From Undaria pinnatifida (lineage: Eukaryota > Sar > Phaeophyceae > Laminariales > Alariaceae), in assembly GCA_012845835.1 (NCBI GenBank), contig JABAKD010000010.1:11102311-11166310 (forward strand): a DNA stretch of 64,000 bases. The letters run 5' to 3'. A program made the translations under genes and the position numbers. Shown here in pieces: positions 62,938 through 64,000 of this stretch (the stretch's first letter is position 1; each line of letters starts with the position of its first letter). Under the pieces are notes generated by a model. That model worked only from the letters and a program-made list of their open reading frames with translations, ran no database searches and was not told where the DNA came from.

Positions 62938-62965
62938 GTGGTTGGCTAATGGGGCTGGCTGGGTG

Positions 62966-63003
62966 GATGGATGGATGGATGGATGGATGGATGGATGGAT
63001 GGA
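62966..63003. repeat. (GGAT)n tetranucleotide run
   Basis: About ten GGAT units just after the exon 39 donor. Confidence 0.92.
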
Positions 63004-63376
63004 GGGTTGTGGGAATTTTTCGTATGCCTTTTGCTTTGTTCGTATGGAGGGAAGCGTTTTTTTTTTCTGGTAATTTTACGTTGTGGTTGTACTGGAGGGA
63101 AATGTTTTGGTAAGGTTACCTACCTATTGTCAGACTCGTAGGTTCGGTGGACTTTTACGGGAGGGGGGGGGGTTGTCGGTCTTATTCTTGTTGTTCTTGT
63201 AGGTTCGGTGGACTTGTGCGGGGGTGGTTTTTAAGTCTTCTCGTGGTTGTACTCGTAGGTTCAGTAAACTTTTTCGGGAAGTTTTGTTCGCCCTTTGGGG
63301 GGGCCATTTCTTTTTTTCGACCTAAAAAACTCGGGAGTGAGATATGTTCCAACAGTCTAGAAGGAACGTCCAACAG

Positions 63377-63463
63377 GTACGAGCCGCAGCAGCAGCACCG
63401 CCATGGTCTACGCGTGTCGCACCGCTATATCCTTATCTCTTGCAGTCCCGACACATCCCCTCC
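63377..63463 (+). CDS. Possible next exon of the clathrin-like part
   Basis: Phase 0 after GTCCAACAG; possible donors TCC|gtagca (63463) or GCA|gtgacc (63469). It codes VAPLYPYLLQSRHIP, weakly like the I-I-P-Y-I-T-N-V-L-Q-N-P linker after the clathrin propeller. The Ala-rich start and weak donor keep this tentative. The remaining 63470-64000 has T runs and no convincing exon. Confidence 0.28.
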
Positions 63464-64000
63464 GTAGCAGTGACCCCGGACTGCTTCGTGTGGTACGACG
63501 CGCATATAATCGCATTTTTTCGTCATATTTGTCCGTCGGACGTCTGAAGCGGGCTTAAGGTAGTTAGCAGGGACAACACATACGTGGTGGGGTTATAAGA
63601 AAATACTTTTTTGCTTGTTTTTTTGGCACGTTCCGTAACTTTTGGATTTTTTTTTTTTTTGGCGTAGCAGCGAACGTACTGTAGTGGGGCTTTCAACGAT
63701 TTTGTTTCTTTCTGTGTTTTTTGGTGCCAGCCGGCGCGTGTGGCAAGTGCGGGCGGAACGTAACGAGGCGTATTTCTTCGAGTATGCGAACGAGCCGAAC
63801 CCGAGAGGCCATAAGGCGGGTTGTGTGCGTGTCGATACTCCTTCTATGTGACGCTGTATGACCCAACATGCCATGCGAAACGGATATTGATGCGAAAGCC
63901 CTTCTCGCAAGAATTTAGACGCTAGGGGGAAATATTGCGAGGGAGTCTTGATTGGGTACGGCATAAGTTCGGGGGTATTATACCCGGGTACCTGCCGGCG

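Overview
Eukaryotic nuclear DNA. The window is intron-rich, packed with dispersed short repeats and simple-sequence arrays, and has mixed base composition. It reads as one very large split gene on the + strand, truncated at both ends by the window. Splice sites are GT-AG with C/T-rich tracts, plus two likely GC-AG introns. Long repeat-laden introns with frequent poly-C tracts would fit a brown alga or related stramenopile. That placement is an impression only: no rRNA, organelle or marker gene fixes the organism.

I could chain 39 exons between 2001 and 62937. Every one of the 38 junctions keeps reading phase, giving 9,246 nt (3,082 codons) without an internal stop. Phase consistency was partly used to choose between competing splice sites, but most exons have a single obvious choice. 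In order the predicted protein holds: (1) two WD40-type beta-propellers and an alpha-solenoid (2.0-33.9 kb), whose motif order closely follows, from my knowledge of the family, plant TWD40-1 (TTRAY1), a subunit of the TSET/TPLATE endocytic coat; (2) a LamG/concanavalin-A-like jelly roll split over seven exons (33.9-43.4 kb), followed by a short basic tail motif also seen near the C terminus of TWD40-1; (3) one 2.6-kb exon (47.6-50.2 kb) coding about 850 low-complexity residues (Gly-rich, Glu-rich, a 10-residue repeat, two WxxF-acidic motifs); (4) a third propeller whose blades follow the N-terminal domain of clathrin heavy chain (50.0-62.9 kb). The 5' exons lie upstream, and any clathrin-type leg would lie downstream.

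If this is one transcript, a TSET coat subunit is fused to a clathrin-heavy-chain-like chain, which I know of nowhere else. The main alternative is two adjacent genes, with a boundary between about 45.9 and 47.9 kb.

The introns (about 52 kb) carry several small transposon-like families. Family A is a TIR element with a GACCC pentamer core and apparent ATTT target duplications. Family B is a 92-bp TIR element. There is a tRNA-derived SINE with an A-rich tail, a 200-bp-arm foldback, an 82-83-bp tandem unit, an unclassified conserved element of about 60 bp (family E) and a C-tract-ending element (family I) that repeatedly sits just upstream of 3' splice sites. One non-LTR retrotransposon fragment is on the - strand at 61.4-61.9 kb. 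I found no tRNA or rRNA gene, no CRISPR array and no second convincing protein gene.
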